Assembly: GCA_965221625.1 (NCBI GenBank)
Contig: OZ244903.1
Coordinates: forward strand, 1,984,001 to 2,048,000
DNA: 64,000 nucleotides
Direction: 5' to 3'
Source: Bin127 sp965221625
GTDB taxonomy: Bacteria; Chloroflexota; Dehalococcoidia; Lucifugimonadales; Lucifugimonadaceae
Below the pieces are notes generated by a model, which worked only from the letters and a program-made list of their open reading frames with translations, did no database searches and was not told the origin of the DNA. Position 1 is the first letter of the stretch, and each line of letters starts with the position of its first letter. Position numbers and translations under genes: made by a program. Positions 61,368-64,000 of this stretch are shown here, in pieces.

Positions 61368-64000
61368 TCAGGTCGTCAACCGCTTGTAGAGCATCAACAA
61401 ACGTTGCGGCAGCATCGAGACGTCTGGGAGGACCTCGTAGTTGAAATCGTCCATCATGACCTTCAGGTAGTCGTGCCCCTGTTTGTCGACAGTTAAGCAG
61501 AATGGGACGATGCCCTCTCTTCGCGCCTCCATGAGAGCCATGCGCGTGTCGTGCACAGCGTACTCTTTTTCGACGCCTTCTCTGCTGTATCCGCGATCCT
61601 GCGGGCGTCCGTCGGAGATTAGGAAAAGGAAACGAGAGCGCGATTCTTGAGCCACAAGCTTCTTCGTGGCGTGCCTGATTGAGGGTCCCATACGAGTGGC
61701 GTGCAAAGGTGCGATGCGATCAATCCTACGGGGTATCTCATCCGTGAACTTTTCGTCGAGATCCTTGATCACATAGAACTCGACGTTTTCCCTGCCATAG
61801 CCGGAGAATCCGTAGATACCATAGTCGTCCCCGAGAGTCTCGAGTGCGTTGACCAGCAGAACGACACCTTCTTTTTCGACATCGACGATGCGTTTGTAGG
61901 ACTTTCTCAATCCCTCGGTGCGACGCGAACGCAACCAAACCATATACTCGACTGGGTCGTCGGGTGCGCCCCAATCATCGCTCGGACGCTTTGCGTCCTC
62001 AATCGCCTCGGCGGTCGACGCTGACATGTCGAGAAGGAACGCGACGGCGACCGAACGTTCGGTCTTGTTGCGACGCCAGTAGATTTTGTCATCGGGAGTG
62101 GTACCGGCGCGGATGTCGATGACGGCTTCAAGCATCGGGTCGAAATCGAGTTCCTCACCGTCCTCAAGACGCTTCTGCTTGCGGTACATCTCCGGCATCA
62201 CCATCTCGAATTGCTTCTTGATGGTGGCAAGCAGCGATGCGCGCTCGACTAACGTGTCTCGATAGAAGCCGAGATCACCAGAAGTCATCTCCTTTTCGTG
62301 AACCATGCACCAGCGCGGCCGATACTCATTGGCTCTGAAGTCCCACTCGTCGTAGACAAACTGGTCAGGACCGGAAGCGGAGAGCGGGCCGCCTTCTTCG
62401 TCGACGTGCTGCATCGGGCCAGATGACTGGTTTTGTGCTTGAGGATCGCGACGTTGCATCTCCTTGAGGAGGTTCTCGAGCATCTCGGCGAGTTCCGACG
62501 ACATCTCTTCGCCGTCCTGCCCTTCTTGGATGTCGACCTCCGCCGAGTTCTTCACCATCTCTTCGAGCTGCTCTTGGGTAAGGGGTTGCATCTCCCCCAT
62601 CTCTTCGTCAGCGAACTCCATGCCGTCAGACATCATTGCTTGAGAAAGCAGTTGCGACAACTCGGGTTTGAACTCTCCTCGGTAGTCGACCTCCTGCGGC
62701 GACGAATAGTCTTGCTCGCCACCTTCGTCGAAGTCTTCGAATTCCTCGGTTTCCTGAGCGTCCTCATCACCTGTACTTTCGCCGGGAATCATCGATTCAA
62801 TGAAAGCCTGGATGATGCCTTGTACGTCTTCGTCGTCCTCATCGCCTTTGCTCTCATCCTCCTCCTCGTCGTCATCATCAAGGTCGTCGAACTCGTCGTC
62901 GTCAAGCTCCTCATTCCGCACTTCATTCAACCATGCGCAAGCTCGGATCGTGGCTTCGGCGGCATCCTCAACGAGCACAGTCTCGTCACGCATCAACCGG
63001 ATCAAGCGTCGGAGCCGACGAGCGACCTCCATGTGTCGTTTGGGAACGATGAGATCCGTTTCCTGCCCGAGGCTGACCCGAATCATGAACTCGACGAGTG
63101 CTTCGCGTGCTGGCAAATCGGTCGTGTCAGGCCGGGCACCGAGCGCGTCATGCTGGACGGACTGAAAGCTGACAGCCAACCCGCGGTAGGTTGACATCAC
63201 ACGAGAATCGACTCGCGTACTCTCGAGGATCGTGAAAACGTCGTTGCTGAGCTTGCGGTCTGGGAAAAGGTCGAAGAATCGACTCATCGGAATCGGCGCG
63301 TGTTCCTCCTGCCCGTTGGATGTTGATCCCTTCCTCGGATTCTCACCTTCATTCGTGTCCGGGTTTTCGCCGGCAGCCTCGAACGCAGTCTCAGATGCCT
63401 CCGCCAACTTCGGACGCAGGTCAGCGAACTTTGTCGACGGACGCTCGAAGCTGAAACGGAACGAGCCGAACTCAATGTGCCCGGTTTGGTGCGTGGAAAT
63501 TACTTTGAAGAATGAGAAGTTACGCTCTTTGTTCGTGTGGTGGTTAATCACCTTTGGCAGATAGATCGTCGTACCTTCGGTGGTTGGCAATTCGCCTTGG
63601 AACCATCCGATGTTCTTGTCGACGAGTTGCTGCGCCGCTTGTACCTCAATCTCCTGTCCTGCGAGCATCCTGCAGTACATGCGGATTACTTCCCGGACGC
63701 GGTCGAGTTCGACGCTCGATGACAGTGATTCCAAGACCTCGTGCGAAAGTTCGGACTCGTTCTTGAAGTATGCCTCAACGGCAGTCGGTTTCTCTCGGAT
63801 TAATTCCATCCCTCGTCCGTGCCACTCGACAAGCTGGGGGAAGGTGACGCGTCCCAAAACGCGCGGGCCAGTAGTCAGGAATGAGGAGGATGCTTCGGGT
63901 GACCCTTCAGTGGCGACGCGATGCGTCAGATCGATAAGTGTGTCTCGATATTCGTGGCCAACCTCGCTAATCGCCCGGGAGCCGTCTCGAACCAACTTCG
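61368..64000 (-). CDS. NorD/CbbO-like VWA-domain protein, N-terminus beyond the right edge
   Basis: At least 876 codons are visible and the frame is open at the window edge; a TTG at 63995 is probably internal. The N-terminal part is helical. An acidic low-complexity stretch follows (ELDDDEFDDLDDDDEEEDES and on). The C-terminal VWA domain has the MIDAS motif FLLDMSASTAEA, ATRMGPSIRHATKK and FLFLISDGRPQDRGYSREG. NorD and CbbO proteins work with an AAA+ ATPase (NorQ/CbbQ) to activate a metalloenzyme. The ATPase gene, if present, would lie beyond the right edge, since no such gene is seen downstream. Its target enzyme is unknown. Confidence 0.85.
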   Translation of the reverse strand, partial: KLVRDGSRAISEVGHEYRDTLIDLTHRVATEGSPEASSSFLTTGPRVLGRVTFPQLVEWHGRGMELIREKPTAVEAYFKNESELSHEVLESLSSSVELDRVREVIRMYCRMLAGQEIEVQAAQQLVDKNIGWFQGELPTTEGTTIYLPKVINHHTNKERNFSFFKVISTHQTGHIEFGSFRFSFERPSTKFADLRPKLAEASETAFEAAGENPDTNEGENPRKGSTSNGQEEHAPIPMSRFFDLFPDRKLSNDVFTILESTRVDSRVMSTYRGLAVSFQSVQHDALGARPDTTDLPAREALVEFMIRVSLGQETDLIVPKRHMEVARRLRRLIRLMRDETVLVEDAAEATIRACAWLNEVRNEELDDDEFDDLDDDDEEEDESKGDEDDEDVQGIIQAFIESMIPGESTGDEDAQETEEFEDFDEGGEQDYSSPQEVDYRGEFKPELSQLLSQAMMSDGMEFADEEMGEMQPLTQEQLEEMVKNSAEVDIQEGQDGEEMSSELAEMLENLLKEMQRRDPQAQNQSSGPMQHVDEEGGPLSASGPDQFVYDEWDFRANEYRPRWCMVHEKEMTSGDLGFYRDTLVERASLLATIKKQFEMVMPEMYRKQKRLEDGEELDFDPMLEAVIDIRAGTTPDDKIYWRRNKTERSVAVAFLLDMSASTAEAIEDAKRPSDDWGAPDDPVEYMVWLRSRRTEGLRKSYKRIVDVEKEGVVLLVNALETLGDDYGIYGFSGYGRENVEFYVIKDLDEKFTDEIPRRIDRIAPLHATRMGPSIRHATKKLVAQESRSRFLFLISDGRPQDRGYSREGVEKEYAVHDTRMALMEARREGIVPFCLTVDKQGHDYLKVMMDDFNYEVLPDVSMLPQRLLMLYKRLTT

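Noticed and set aside
62433..63194. 253-codon plus-strand open frame opposite the VWA protein
   Set aside because: The acidic GAN-rich coding strand gives long stop-free antisense frames; the translation is Leu/Val/Phe-rich noise.
1..64000. Search by eye for tRNA, rRNA, CRISPR arrays, insertion sequences, integrases and phage genes
   Set aside because: None was found. Intergenic spaces are short, and no direct-repeat arrays or transposase motifs were seen; small RNAs without strong signatures could be missed.

Overview
The window reads as one continuous stretch of bacterial chromosome of moderately high GC. It has no mobile elements, rRNA, tRNA or CRISPR that I can recognise. The gene content suggests a Chloroflexota bacterium, most like the Dehalococcoidia/SAR202 type. 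The reasons are a peptide-binding lipoprotein with a Val-Glu-Lys repeat after its lipobox, two enolase-superfamily sugar-acid dehydratase-like genes, a phytanoyl-CoA dioxygenase-like gene, an HtpX-PspAB pair, a DUF3090/SCO1664 pair otherwise typical of actinobacteria, and T-box leaders on amino-acid genes. The taxonomic call is inference. TTG and GTG starts are common, and most genes lie on the minus strand.

Layout. 1-6.4 kb (minus): an MMPL transporter cut by the left edge, gyrA, a glutamine-amidotransferase-like protein lacking its catalytic residues, pspAB and htpX. 6.5-9.5 kb: an inositol-phosphatase-family enzyme (plus) converges on cimA (minus), which has a T-box leader. 9.7-12.3 kb (plus): DUF3090, a SCO1664-like kinase-fold protein and a YcaQ/AlkX-like DNA glycosylase. 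12.4-15.2 kb: a PhyH-like dioxygenase, a JAMM peptidase and an enolase-superfamily enzyme with a strong terminator. 15.2-18.1 kb: an AT-rich structured stretch with a possible 61-residue gene, then a penicillin-acylase-family hydrolase. 18.2-28.5 kb (minus): one branched-chain amino-acid run ilvB-ilvN-ilvC-leuA-leuC-(membrane protein)-leuD-leuB behind a T-box leader.

28.5-40.8 kb: a double-GNAT acetyltransferase (plus), then a minus-strand series rpsF-ssb-ssb-rpsR, a PPIase, hom, thrC, a CelD-like acyltransferase, an MshA-like glycosyltransferase and a GH15 glucoamylase, with glyA just upstream of rpsF. 40.9-47.9 kb: a PIG-L deacetylase, a PAP2-like membrane protein lacking catalytic histidines, an unknown membrane protein, ilvE, a second enolase-superfamily gene and mutS. 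48.1-54.1 kb: a complete oligopeptide ABC transporter. 54.3-56.5 kb: an anchored protein of unknown function and a cysteine desulfurase. 56.7-61.2 kb: a Gld-type ABC exporter operon (plus). 61.4 kb to the end: a NorD/CbbO-like VWA protein cut by the right edge.

How the parts fit. cimA, ilvBNC, leuABCD and ilvE supply most of isoleucine, valine and leucine synthesis; ilvD is not in view. The two T-box leaders appear to read different codons, AUC (Ile) for cimA and CUC (Leu) for ilvB-leuB, so each branch would answer to its own uncharged tRNA. hom and thrC supply threonine. GT4, PIG-L and double-GNAT genes resembling MshA, MshB and MshD are scattered through the window. Together with the DUF3090/SCO1664 pair they raise the possibility of a mycothiol-like thiol, but the ligase step is not present here.
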